Positions 33,451-44,822 of a stretch of DNA of 64,000 bases are shown piece after piece. The notes beneath the pieces are model-generated. The model saw only the letters and a list, made by a program, of their open reading frames with translations, was not told the DNA's origin and made no database searches. Every line of letters begins with the position of its first letter. Position 1 is the stretch's first letter. The translations under genes and the position numbers were made by a program. The DNA is from Calliopum simillimum (lineage: Eukaryota; Arthropoda; Insecta; Diptera; Lauxaniidae): positions 45,382,245 through 45,446,244 of the forward strand of contig OX638372.1 of assembly GCA_951812925.1 (NCBI GenBank), written 5' to 3'.

Positions 33451-34690
33451 CAGGTTTAGCAAAAAAGGTCTTATAGGCCGCGGTGAAATTTGGCGGCAGG
33501 CTCACAATCCTTCTGCAAATAATTCTAAATCTAGTTATTCAATCGCTTACTTATTTTCGCAGTAGTTGATAAGTTCACATTTCTGTGTTGATGATAGGCA
33601 ATCAATTTTGACAGTATATGACATTTATAAAGGAAAGTACATTATTTCCACTGTACTGAATTCATTGAATTTTTATTCACACAATGGAAAAAATAAAAAT
33701 GTCATATTAAATAAGCCAAGTTTCTCTTATCATATCGAGCAAAGTCACATATCACTTTTCTTTCTATTATGACATATCAAAGGATACGTATAAATATACC
33801 CAATCTGCACACTTAAGCATTTAGCAACAAGAACAAAAGGGGGTAAAAACACTCTTTAGAATAAACAAAAATCTCTCACTTTTTCTGCTTCAAATGCTGT
33901 TAACGACTTTTATGAGCATTTTAATTTCCGGCACAAATGAAAATCGTTTCCTACCCAATGCATTTTTTTTTTCGGTTGTTTGTTTTCCCAAAGCTGCCCC
34001 AATGGATGTTGTTGCATGGAGCAACATTCCTTGTTCATGGAGCAACATTGGGTAACCAAACTCACACTCGCCGGCACATGAAGCTGCAACATCATTTTAT
34101 GCACAACGCGCATTTTTTGAAGTTTAATGGTTGTGCCTGTGTGTGCGGTGGCAGCTTCTCTGAATATGTGTATGTGTGTGTAAAACAATTAGGCTAAATG
34201 CACACCAAATAAAAGAAAACCGTTTTGTTTCATGTGCCAATAAACACTGCTCTGAAATCCGACTTTGATCGGATTCGGAATTGAATACGATTTTAGGTGT
34301 TTCGTGTTTCGACAATTGTCCATAAATTGGAGTTGTGTTTCAGTAAATTGGATTGAAACCGAAAGCAAATTTTATTTATTGGAAACGATCTTATTTTTCT
34401 AAATGCGGAACACCTTAAGATTCATCCAATTGCGATTCCAATAAGAATCGGATTGCTTCGTTTATTTTGGCGTGTGTTGGCTGATAAAAAAAATCCTTTG
34501 ATGAAAAGAAGCACATCAAAAGGTTTTCTGAAGTGCTTCTTTTACAGCCACACCGTAAGAACTAATCTCTCTTTTTAACCTTGCATGTCCTAGGATGTAA
34601 GCGTCTTGATGCTTACCACAGTTTTACGGAAATGACCTTTGGAAGCGCTTATCTGTAATGCAGCGGTAAGTGTTCTTTCAATTAAAAAAA
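33451..34690. other. Intergenic stretch
   Basis: No exon recognised. Overlapping frames on both strands at 33910..34200 look like chance in a less AT-rich patch. Confidence 0.4.
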
Positions 34691-34699
34691 AGAAAGGAA

Positions 34700-35040
34700 C
34701 TAACCGCACTAAGATTCGAACCGAGAACCGCCCGTGTGATGGATAGAAACATATTTTTTTTTTACTTACAGTTACAAACTTGTTAGATCTCTAGACCAAT
34801 AACCTATATGATGAAGAGGTACAAAATTTGTACATATATATAGAAAATATCTCTCCAAACAGACTTTGAATTCGAATACTTTTTACAGTCTTACAAAGAA
34901 TTATTGTTTTTTCAATTTGAATTCAAAAAACAAAAAAAAAAAAAAAAAAAAATGTGGTACATATAGGAAAAATGAAAAAAAAAAATGTCCCTTGGTGGGA
35001 ATCGAACCTAGGCATAGAGACACAAAATTAACAAACTTGT
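34700..35040. other. Two short tRNA-like (T-arm) motifs
   Basis: On the minus strand, GGTTCTCGGTTCGAATCTT (near 34710..34730) and CTAGGTTCGATTCCCACC (near 34998..35015) resemble tRNA T-arm/B-box sequences. I cannot fold a full cloverleaf around either, so tRNA-derived repeat debris is more likely than a tRNA gene. Confidence 0.25.
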
Positions 35041-35070
35041 GTAACGTATCTATGAAATTTGTATATTAAG

Positions 35071-35503
35071 TGCTGAACACATTCGGTGCGAGCTGCGAGT
35101 GCGAGAGAAACCCGACCGAGATAGCACGATTTTCTCTATATGTTAGAGTAAGATATAAAATTGAGCTTTTATTAAACGTCATTTATAAAAGCTCTCGCAG
35201 TGCGATTGAATTGATTCTATTTTTCTGACGATTTTTAAAAAAGAAGAACAAGACCAAACACAAAAATCTAAATTTGTTATTTTCGACTGAATTTTTTAAT
35301 TTCAATTTGAAGTTTAAATAATTTTGAAAACAAATACGTTTTTATTTTTCGTTTTTTGTTTTCATTTGTTTTCAATTTTCATAAAAAAAAACTTACTCGC
35401 AACGAGTTGATTGTGTTTTTACGCACGAGAAAAAGCTCAAAAAATCGTTTGAGCAAAAGCTATTTTCTCTCGCACTCGCAGCTCGCACCGAATGTGTTCA
35501 GGG
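35071..35503. mobile_element. TIR element with ~38-bp perfect inverted ends
   Basis: CTGAACACATTCGGTGCGAG continuing through CTGCGAGTGCGAGAGAAA is perfectly complemented at 35466..35503. TTAA lies a few bases outside each end (35066 and 35506), with intervening bases that do not match. Target size and superfamily are therefore unresolved. The 433-bp element is non-coding. Confidence 0.8.
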
Positions 35504-37168
35504 CTTTAAACAAATTTTTTGCTCTCTTTCTCTTCTTCTCTTTTTAAAAGTACTACTCAAATATTAAAACAAACACCCCTGCAGGCAAACGAACCAGTTC
35601 AAGTGCAGTTCATTTACTAGTCCTCTACCAACCAGTACTAGTCCGACTTCAATCCCTTTGCATAAAAGCAACTGTTGTTTTTTGGGTGCTGATGTTCTGC
35701 AAAATTTCAATTGTCTACTTCTGCATTACGTTTACACCTGTCCAGGGCTAGTTGTGGCGCATCAATTTAATTTTTTTCTACATTTTATTTTGACGCATAA
35801 TTCAAGTGACACAAAATACAAATTATTTCAAAAGCAAAACAAAAATTGTATTTTGTTTTCGTTACGATTCAAATGTATTTTCCCATACAAGCTACAAATT
35901 GATATCCAAGTGGTCCCCACTGCATCCCTTTTTCACTAGCTTCGGGCTAGTACTAACTAATACTTGCTGCAGGGTTGTCTGTTCAAAGCGAATTTGATAA
36001 TCGAATACATACTGCAGAAGCGCTTGATATTTTTCAACTTGAGAACGTTTCGTGAAAAAACATAGGATTTGTCTTGCTTGGTGTGCAGTCAGCCTTAGAG
36101 TTGCACTAATTCGAGCATCCACATTGGATTGAAAAATTCAAAATTTTCCAAAAAAAAAACAACGAATAAAAAAAATCATTTTATTTTCAGCACCAAATGC
36201 CAGTGGTCAGCGGCGTTAATGTGCACTCAAGAGTGGATTCAAAAAGCGAAAATCGCTAGAGTAAAAAAAAAGTTATGGGTGGGATAGAGCGCGTGTGGTG
36301 GAGATGTGGGGACTTGTGACCGACTTTGCTGTTGCCTTTGATTGTTTGTTGAAAACTGAATTTTTTTTAAATTTTTTAGTTTTGGTGCTTTATAACCACG
36401 ATAACAGCTTAAAAATGTTCTAATTCATTGTCTGCGGTGCAGAATTTGTCGGTTTTTTTTTTAGTTTTTGCTGATTTGTTACATTTATGAGTTATATTTC
36501 GTAGAATTAAATTTTATAAATTTTTTTTAAAATGTATTTCGGCAGCCAATCTGTTAAAGTAGTGAATTTGAAATCCAGGGTTACAATATTTTACAAATCT
36601 TTTGCTGGGATAAAGTAAAAAAAATTCCAAAAACAATTTGCTTTGAGTTATTTTTATTTTAAATTAACTTGTCATCAGACGTATGACGAAAACTTCAGAA
36701 AAAATAACATTTAACGAAAAATTAAAACAAAACAAATCAAATTTCCGTAAACTTTAAAATAACATTAAAAGCCACGAGTTATTCGAGAACAAAGTGTTAA
36801 AATCATATACTGCATACGATATATAACGATTTCACGTATGGTTACCATACTTTGGAAAATAAGCGGGCTGTACTGAATGCCTAAGAACTTAACCAAAACC
36901 TTGGTCATTTTGTATTGGATTCGTGCGTTGATCTTAGTTTATTTCATATTGCCAATTAAAATATTCGTAGCAAAGGTAAGTGATCTTTGTGTGAGACAAA
37001 TAATATGTAAATATTGCTAGGATTTGCACTTTGTATATCATTTTCATAAAAACACATTACTTATTAAATTAACGGTGACATATATGGGTATTCTACTCAA
37101 GAAGAATGGAAATTGCATTGATTTTGGGAAAAATTTTTTTTTTTGTATCTGAGTTCAGACAAGTAGTC
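35504..37168. other. Intergenic stretch
   Basis: No exon recognised; the open frame at 35658..35939 has no identifiable domain. Direct GACTAGT/TACTAGTCC phrases occur near 35615..35645. Confidence 0.35.
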
Positions 37169-37172
37169 TTAA

Positions 37173-37912
37173 GGGGGGCGTCTCATGTAACACGTCAAAA
37201 AGTAGTTGTTTTTCGGGATTTTTTTTCACTCGGAAAATAAAAACACAAACAAATAATTTTTTGCATATATTTAAGAACATGTTTGAACTATAAAAAAAGC
37301 ATTTTTTCAAAAACTAAAATGACAAAATGGCGGACTTATTAAATGTCGCGTGTGGCGTGCCGCGGCTGACGGATTTATCGCGGTACATTGTGGAGCCCAA
37401 AGTTTTTATCTGAAACATAAAACAACATTTTTTTATTATTCAGCAGGGTTCCCCTGAGTGCATGAATGTCTGCAACTCCAAAAAATTCGATTCTACAATA
37501 TTGAAATCACGTCTTGAAAAAAAAGTTCTATTTTTTCGTCATTTTTTGTCGCTAAATGGGGCTAAAAAGTGTATAAAATAACTTTTTTTCCACAATTTCA
37601 GACATTCATGCACTCGTTCAATTTATAATCTGCAAAACATTTTTTAGAAATCAAAAATCGGTTAAGTAGTTTTTTCGCAATCGTGTATCGCGATTTTAAA
37701 ACCATAGTTTTGAGAAAAAACGATTTAAAGTTTGAGTTAGTTAGCCAAATCGTACACAAAGCGCGCCCGAGCGCGCTGGTTCATTCAATCATATTTTCCA
37801 TAATATTTAGAGTTGAGTCATGAAACTTTGGGAATATACTCCCAAGACGTTATTCTATCAACCTATGAAAAAAAAAATCGATTTTTTGGAAATATTACAT
37901 GAGATACCCCCT
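37173..37912. mobile_element. TTAA-flanked MITE (piggyBac-like target)
   Basis: The ends RGGGGGYRTCTCATGTAA are inverted at the two sides and TTAA flanks both (37169..37172 and 37913..37916), the target of piggyBac-type transposases. An internal facing pair around GAGTGCATGAATGTCTG (near 37456) and CAGACATTCATGCACTC (near 37599) forms a second hairpin. 740 bp, non-coding. Confidence 0.75.
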
Positions 37913-37916
37913 TTAA

Positions 37917-38585
37917 GTTCAGCTTGGGTCCTCTTTGTACTTTATTAACACAGGGCGGTAAAAAAAGATGCACGAATTTTATGGCCACTTGAAAATAATA
38001 TGCTTAGGAAATACTACACCCATATTATTTCTGCTACTAAAAAACAAAATTACATCTTTAAGTTTCCAGAAGACTATGGCCAGGTTTAGGAGGCTTTGGT
38101 TTTTTCGCATTTCAGTCAATAAATCGTCAATACAACGCTCAACGTCAAAATTATGGATTTCTACATTTAAATGCTATGGATTTATAACCCATAACTGTCA
38201 TAAAAATTTCCTACAATATATATTTTTAACAAAAATACTTGCCAGGGACCTAATTTGACTGCCCACCACACAATTTCACACACATAACTCGGCATATTGA
38301 CTAAATGAAAGCGATTCAAAGGTAACTTTACCTCATTCATTTGCATCAATAAAGCAGCAACGTGATAGATACGCAAATTCATAAAAATTTTTAAATATTT
38401 TCATGTGCTAGGAGGCTGAGGTAAAGGTCGAACTACAAAGTTCAATAACATATTTATTAATGAAATTCAATATTAATTGCGAAATTTGACAGTTACATTG
38501 AAAGATTATTGATTACATGACTCATTTCTAGTGCAAAATGTACGTATGCATATGAGTTTAATTTAGAATTTAGAAAGACTCTAAG
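37917..38585. other. Intergenic stretch
   Basis: AT-rich. The frame at 37968..38258 is unrecognised and probably chance. Confidence 0.35.
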
Positions 38586-38742
38586 GAGCTGTCCATAAAC
38601 TCCGTGACGCTGCTAGGGGGGGGGGGGATTCGAACAAGCGTCACGCTTGGTGTATTTTATTTATTTTTTATATGAAGCTACCGTCACATAGGGGGGGTTC
38701 AATATAGCGAGTTTTAGCGTCACGGAGTTTATGGACAGCCCC
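38586..38742. mobile_element. MITE with GGGGCTGTCCATAAACTCCG ends, copy 2
   Basis: 157 bp. Same ends and interior as 2483..2649 in the opposite orientation: poly-G/C run, AAGCGTCACGCTTG hairpin, TATGAAGCTA and GGGTTCAATATAGC. Flanks read CTAAG/CTTAG-like on both sides. Confidence 0.8.
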
Positions 38743-39069
38743 TAAGATATTTATCCGATTTGGAAAGTGATAGGGATTGTCCTTTCAATCGCGGAAGTTC
38801 AACGTAAGGTATTTTGGTTTTTGTAGTAAAGAGCGTGAAGTCCATTTGGCTGGTTTCAACCCTAGGCTATATTATGGGGGTAAAGAGCATAGTTTAGCCA
38901 GTGCTTTTTCCATTATGTTACTAAACTAGTCAAGAAACAGACCTGATACCAGCAGCACCATATCAACAGCATACTCAACAACCTACAACAATTGTAGTAA
39001 TCTGGTGTAGGTGTTGGTGTAGACATTTTTGAAAGTTGTAAGCCAAAGCAAAGGTGAGAGTATTTAAAC
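38743..39069. other. Intergenic spacer
   Basis: No recognisable gene or repeat. Confidence 0.35.
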
Positions 39070-39473
39070 ATACTGGAATCGCCCAATGGTCAAAACTTGA
39101 CCACAACCAATAATTTTGGTACCTTTTGGAAAGTTTCAGTACTTTTTTCCTATTTGTTACAACATAGAAAAGCTCATTTATCATCCCTGGTACAATGACA
39201 AATGTGAAACGAAAAGAAAACAAAAAACATGAAGTCAGTGTCAATCACGTTTTTGTCTTCCTCTTTGTATTGTATCCTCTCTTCAGCTCTGTGTGACCGC
39301 GTATTTTGTCGTTGTTAATATTGAAAAATTAGCATTTTACCTAGCTTAATGGCAAAATATTGAAATAACTTTAACTTTGTACACATTTACACAACTTTAC
39401 ATACCTTTCTAATTCAAATTCAAATTCGTGCTCCATTTCTAACACAGTATAAAAAGTAGGACAAATTTTTGTC
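39070..39473 (-). repeat. Interspersed repeat family X, copy 4 (full length)
   Basis: Complement of the copy 1 order: from GGAATCGCCCAATGG at the left, through GCTCATTTATCATCCC, CAGCTCTGTGTGACC and GCTCCATTTCTAACA, to ACAAATTTTTGTC at the right. It is the same length as copy 1. Confidence 0.78.
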
Positions 39474-39489
39474 TTACTTAATAATATAT

Positions 39490-39975
39490 AGATGACTACC
39501 GCCCATCCTCGCTCTTTTGGTTTTAGATTCAAGCATGGATGCTATCCAGATGATGAGGCGATGCTTGATAGCATCAATGTGGAATGCTTTACCCCTAGCC
39601 ATATGAGGGCGATCTTGATAATATCAGTGCAAGCATTGCTAAATGCAGCTTCAATATCTAGAAATGTGCAAGGGTAAATTGTCGAAAGTGGGGAAATCTC
39701 TCAATTGTGGATTTACCTCCTGAAGAGCAGCTTCAGCAGATCTTCTCTTGAGATAAGTACACTGTCCGTAGAGGGACTAACTAGCGATTCCCTTACATGA
39801 AAATCTAAAACTATTTCTAGTGTCTTAAGCACAAAGGGCGGCAGACTGACTGGTTTAAAATCCTTTCCTGTTTCACGACTTCTTCTGCCCACCTTTGAGA
39901 TAAAGATTACTCTAAGTTTCCTCTAACTTGAGGGAAAATAGTTCTGGCTGAGTTACTGCTTATGATTATATCCCA
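39490..39975 (-). pseudogene. I/R1-like LINE relic: reverse transcriptase N-terminal part
   Basis: On the minus strand the broken frames read KGF-TSQSAALC (remnant of the K-FRPISLTS block), then YLKRRSAEAALQEV (equivalent to AYLKGRSTETALH), then HISRY-SCI-QCL (remnant of FLDIEGAFNN, which holds the first RT aspartate) and KAFHIDAIKHRLIIWIASML. This is the RT finger/palm region of I/R1/LOA-type LINEs. Multiple stops make it a relic. It could derive from the same family as 32300..33165, since it covers the RT segment just upstream of what survives there. Confidence 0.7.
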
Positions 39976-42211
39976 AGAAACAATTTTTTTTTTCTAAATT
40001 TTTATAATGAGACACAAAGGACTACTTTAGGGGTATGGGGTAGTGAAAACCAGTTTCGAAACTAAACTGGTCAAATCGATTAAAGTACCATGCCAAAAAA
40101 TTCCAAAACGGTCAGTGATGGTCGACAAACATATTTATTTAAATTGGGTTAAGATATTAAAATTGTTTTTGACCGACTTTTGCTTCAAAAAATTAAAAAT
40201 TTTGCATTTCTATTCCATTGATAAGAAAGGAATCTCTTATATCAATGCAAAAAAAATAATGGGAAATTCGGAGTTACCTTAATGCGCATGTCTGCTCCGA
40301 AGAATACCGCGAACAAATTGCAATACAAGTTAAGCACGTGCTTGGAGCTACTCTGAGCGCTGATACGTCCAACTGAAGCGAATTTCTTGGGAATAAGACT
40401 GAAAAATTGAATTCAGTCGGCTAACAGCGGTACAAGCATGAAGCCATAAAGTTACGGGGGAGGATAAATTAAAGTTCTTTGAATTAAAAAAATAAGCAAA
40501 TTCAATGACTTTCTGATTTGATTATTTAATGAATAAAAAGGTTAAATTAAAAATTATAAATTATTTAAATACGAGTTATATTTTTTTCCAGATTTTATGG
40601 TTGCTTAATTTTTTTTTTTATTGCAATATTTAATTAAACGTAAATGAGCGATTTTCTTTGTGGTTTCATGCTTAAATTATGCACGTTTTTCCAATTCAAT
40701 CCAATCCGGTTTGGTAAAAATTTAATTTATTTATGGAAAAATTAAAATTACAAAAAAAATAACACGTGTAGTTCTCATGAAATTGCATGAAGGATAATGG
40801 TTTGATACTTTTGCGTGCATTTCATTTAAAATGAATGAAATGCGAATCAATCAGCAGATGACGCATGCCGTTTATGCCGCCATATTGTGCCATCACCACC
40901 ACTGTAGGCGGATATCGCCACCACTGTGGGCAGGCGGCGGCGTGAATGAATGGTTGAATTCTTGCCACACACACACAGAGCGCAAAGTGCAGCGTATGAA
41001 CCGAATGAGCTTTTAATAAAATTTAAATAGATTACACTCTGCTACTTGAAAAGGATGTGATTGCAAAGGATATTAAATGATTTTCAATGTACATTTTAAT
41101 CAGCGCATTATGCTTTTTTTTCTCTCTTCCTTTTATTGTGTGCTTTATTCGCATTATCAGTTCATGCACATAAAAGCTTAACAAAAAAGGATGTGTATGA
41201 ATAATATACGTTCAGCCAGAAAGGATATAAAATGTGGTTTTAATTCTTTTTTGTATTAATTTGTTGCATTATTGCTTCTTTCAAATTAAGTTTATTAAAT
41301 TGTAGCTGTTTTTTTGTTATTCCTTATTATTACAAACAGTAACTAGGTGAAATCAGTTAAGTGGGTGCACAGTATGCTTGAATTCGTTTTTACCTAGATG
41401 TATTCCGGCTCCAGATGTCTTTATGCAAATATACAAAAAAAGTTTCTGTTTAAATTGGCCAAAAAATACTCAAAATGGGCTAAAATCTTCTGCAGGAGAT
41501 GAAATGCGTTAGTGCTAATAAGGAGAAGGCACTGAGATAAAAAAATGGGCGATACCACGGCCTCAAAATGTCTCGAAGTTCGATCACTTTCAACAGAAAT
41601 CGCTGCTCGATCAGTATATCGAGCGGAACGAGCGCTCGAATAATATGAATCGATCGAGAGCTCGATACCAAAATGTTTTAGTTAACCAGGGCTGGATAAA
41701 CGGACTGACCAAGTAGGTATAGGCCCAGATCACCAGTGAAGAGGGGCCACCACAAGAAATACTTTTCTAAAAATTTGTTCAATCTTATGCCTGGTCATTA
41801 TTAAAGCATGACACAAAAAATACTTTCGGAAACTTCATACAGCTGTTAATGGACTTAAACACCATTTAGCAGAATGTTTAAAATATGGCTAAGGGTAGGA
41901 AATGTACTGTTTTTTTTCAGTTATGAAATTCAATTTGAAATTTGATTTTTATATTGCAGAATACCGTGGCACCATCTATTTTTTCAATGAACATTATTTG
42001 TCCCGGTTCTCTTAGTATATATAAAGCAATCCACGCTATGTGTACCAGCTCAAAATTTTATCCGATTGCCCGATGTCCGAATCCCATCTTGAATCATACA
42101 TCATTTTAAAGCTTATAAATTATGCTTTAATTTAAAGTACTTTTAAAAAAATCTAAGGGAGGTTTTTTTAAAAAAAATTCAAAAGTATTTTTAAGTTTAA
42201 AAAATAAGGAA
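39976..42211. other. Intergenic stretch
   Basis: No exon supported. 40840..41015 is a relatively GC-rich patch containing CACCACCACTG repeats and a CACACACACA run, open for 61 codons but repeat-driven. 41570..41665 contains a palindromic GCTCGAT/ATCGAGC cluster. Confidence 0.4.
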
Positions 42212-42364
42212 GACAAAAACTTGTCCACCTTTTTTACCATGTTAGAAATGGAGCAAGACTTTAAGTTATACACCATTTGAAAGGTATTTGTGTGTAAATG
42301 TGCACAAAGTTAAAAATATTTTGACAAGTTGTCTGGGCGATGTTGCACTGGGTGATTCTAGTAT
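42212..42364 (+). repeat. Interspersed repeat family X, copy 5 (internally deleted)
   Basis: It keeps the 5' ~105 bp (GACAAAAACTTGTCC to GTGCACAAAGTTAAA) and the extreme 3' end (CTGGGTGATTCTAGTA), with about 260 bp missing between. It helps fix both ends of the family. Confidence 0.75.
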
Positions 42365-42423
42365 GAGTAAATCTGTGAAAAATGTACCAAAACATGACTT
42401 TTTTTTGTCCCCACATATTTTTT

Positions 42424-43084
42424 TTATACCCTATACCCAGGGTATATTCACTTTGTCCTTCCGTTTGTAACGCAGAGAAGGAGGCGTGGCAGATATACAA
42501 AAGTATATGTATTCTTGATCAGCGTCACCTCCTGAGTCGATATAGCCATGTCCGTCTGTCTGGTTGGCTGGCTGGGTGGCTGGCTGGCTGTGTATGGAAA
42601 TACACTTTTTGGGAAAACTAAGCAAGATAATTCAATGAAATTTGGTGCATAGCGTTCGGCGTCAAAGTTAGCTCGGGGAATTGAAAATGAGCGAAATCGG
42701 TCAACGGACACGCTTACCGCCCATACAAAAAATATATTCAAAATTCAACTTTTTGAGTTTTTTTCACGATAATGCAACCAAAATACACATAAATACTACG
42801 AATTGTAAGCGCAAGCTCTGAACAAAAACCAGGAGGATTCGGACAGGAGGGCGTGACACCTCTCATATAAGCAAAAGGTTCAAAATGCTATACTGAAAAG
42901 ATTTTTTGAGATAATCCGACCAAATTTCACTCAAATGCTAAAAACTATAAACTCAAACTCTGAGAAAAAAACTGGGTAAATTTGGACAATAGGGCGTGGC
43001 AACTCCCATATAAGCAAAACTTTCAAAATACTGCTGTGTAGGGTATTTAATGTTTGGCCAGGCCAAAGGTTGCACCCTTACTAG
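42424..43084 (+). mobile_element. INE-1/DINE-1-like Helitron, near-complete copy
   Basis: The 5' end TTTATACCCTATACCCAGGG is followed by GTAACGCAGAGAAGGAGGCG, TATTCTTGATCAGCGTCACC and TCCTGAGTCGATATAGCC, matching fly INE-1/DINE-1. Near the 3' end the palindrome TTTGGCCAGGCCAAA (43053..43067) is followed by a CTAG at 43081..43084, as expected of the 3' hairpin plus CTRR end of Helitrons. It has no inverted terminal repeats, no target duplication and no coding capacity. Confidence 0.85.
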
Positions 43085-43154
43085 TTTTTATTTATTGAAG
43101 GTATAGAATATAATGGCCTTAACTTTTGGAACATTTTTAAACAATGATAATAAA

Positions 43155-43837
43155 CAGTCAGGGTTGCCATATATTTTGCCTAAGTAATATATTTAAAAAA
43201 TTAAAATAAAATTGTAGTCCCAAAACGCTTAAATAAACTTTCGAAATATCTAACATAAATTTTAAGGGTTGCCAGATGGTTGTTTTCGAAAATTTATCTT
43301 ACTTTTTTTTACGTTCGCCATTATAACTTAACACTGAGAAATAAAAGTTGAAATCGTTTAAAATTGATTGACGCTTGAATCGGTAGAAATTCATTGAACC
43401 GAAATTTGGTTTACACAAAACTAACAAAAAAAAACAGGGTGGCAACCCTGAACATTTTTGTACAATTTCAGAAAAGTTTTTCTGAGCGTTTCTGAAACCA
43501 AAAATTTCAATTTATTTTAAAAACCCTAATTTTTTTTTTTATAAGCTTATCTAAGTGTTTTAAGACAAAATTTTAATATTTTTTTCTTAATGATTGAAGC
43601 AAAAAGAACCAGGTGGCAACACCGAGAGTTTTGTAAAATTTTTAAAAAGTTCATCTGAGCGTTTCTGAAACTAAAAATTTCAATTTAGTTACAAAGTAAG
43701 AATTATATAAGATTTTCGAACATAACCAGGTGGCAACCCTAAAAATTTATGTTGGATATTTTGAAAGTTTATTTAAATTTTAAGGCTTAAATTTTTATTT
43801 TTTAAATAAATAGTTTTAGTTAAGCTAATAAACCAGG
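43155..43837. mobile_element. Inverted/direct repeat cluster with GGTTGCCA/TGGCAACC
   Basis: AGGGTTGCCA phrases on the left (43161, 43267) face CAGGTGGCAACCCT phrases on the right (43437, 43611, 43730). The segment AAATAAACTTTCGAAATATC and its partner near 43750..43775 are inverted. TTCTGAGCGTTTCTGAAAC occurs twice in direct order. It looks like a foldback with subrepeats; boundaries approximate. Confidence 0.6.
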
Positions 43838-44317
43838 TAGAGGGTTAATAAACCGAAAATGTTGCAAAAACGACGGAGAATGATTAAAAAAAGAATGAAA
43901 AAATGTCGCAGAAACAGTAATATCACAATGAGAATAGCATTTTTTTTTTTAAAAGCTGAAGCTGTTGGATAGCCTCTCTTATTGTTTATTGATTTAATTA
44001 TACAAAGATAAAAGAATATTTTTGCTAATAAAAAAAAAAACTACGCGGAGAATGACACACACATGAGTTCTTTATAAAATTTTCAAACTTTTTGTTAAAA
44101 AAAAAAACACGAACACTCGCTATCGAAAAATAAAAACTGACTGAGCTGAAAATACAATGAATCTCCACTTTCTCTTCACTTTCGGTTCTCTATTTACTTA
44201 ATATTTAAAAAATTTACAGTTAGAATAAGAAAAATCGAGTGGAAATAGTCTAAAATGAGTTTCCAGTTTCTATGTATGCCAATTCTACAATATGTTAAAG
44301 AAATTTTTCGAAGGCAA

Positions 44318-44822
44318 CATCATATTAAAGTTTGATATTTTTTAGCATAAACGTACTCAGAACGTTTTGACGTAAGACCATCATTTGTGTTGTTTACAGT
44401 GACTTGAAAAAATCAATTTGGCAAAAAAATGGAATTAACTCGTGAACATTTTCGTGCGATCATTTTTCACAATTTTCGACGTGGATTATCACGACAAGAG
44501 TGGATCGATGAACTTAAATCTTTGTATGGCGATGAAGCACCATCTTATAGCTCTGTGAAAAACTGGTTTAATGAATTCAATCGTGGCGGACGCTCGCTCA
44601 AAGACGAATGCCGTGAAGGTCGTCCAAAAACGGCCGTTAAGCCAGAGAACATTGATGCCATGTGTGAACTGATAATGCAAGATCGTCATGTGACATACCG
44701 TGAGATAGATTTATCCTTGGGCATTAGTTCCATTCCAATACATTTGATTTTGCATGAAAACTTAGTTGTAAAAAACGTTTGTTCTCGTTGGAAACCCCAT
44801 AATTTATCAATCGCTTAAATTA
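44318..44822 (+). mobile_element. mariner element, copy 2, 5' half only
   Basis: The leader (AGCATAAACGTACTCAGAAC ... CAATTTGGC) matches copy 1 and is followed by the transposase start at 44429. It is broken at 44822 by the palindromic element. The terminal repeat is not recognisable at the left. Confidence 0.8.
44429..44818 (+). pseudogene. mariner transposase N-terminal half, truncated
   Basis: 129 codons without internal stops: MELTREHFRAIIFHNFRRGL, an FNEFNRGG..FREGRPK-like block (here CREGRPKTAVKPENIDAM), a helix-turn-helix with DRHVTYREI and LHENLVV, then CSRWKPHNLSIA and a stop where the inserted element begins. It covers the DNA-binding half only, and all three catalytic Asp of DD34D transposases lie beyond the break. 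It is better preserved than copy 1 over the same region (no frameshift), so it is probably younger. It belongs to the mellifera-like mariners by its N-terminal wording; subfamily assignment is by eye. Confidence 0.88.

Noticed and set aside
34700..35020. tRNA gene suggested by two T-arm-like motifs
   Set aside because: No A-box at the right distance and no cloverleaf could be drawn.
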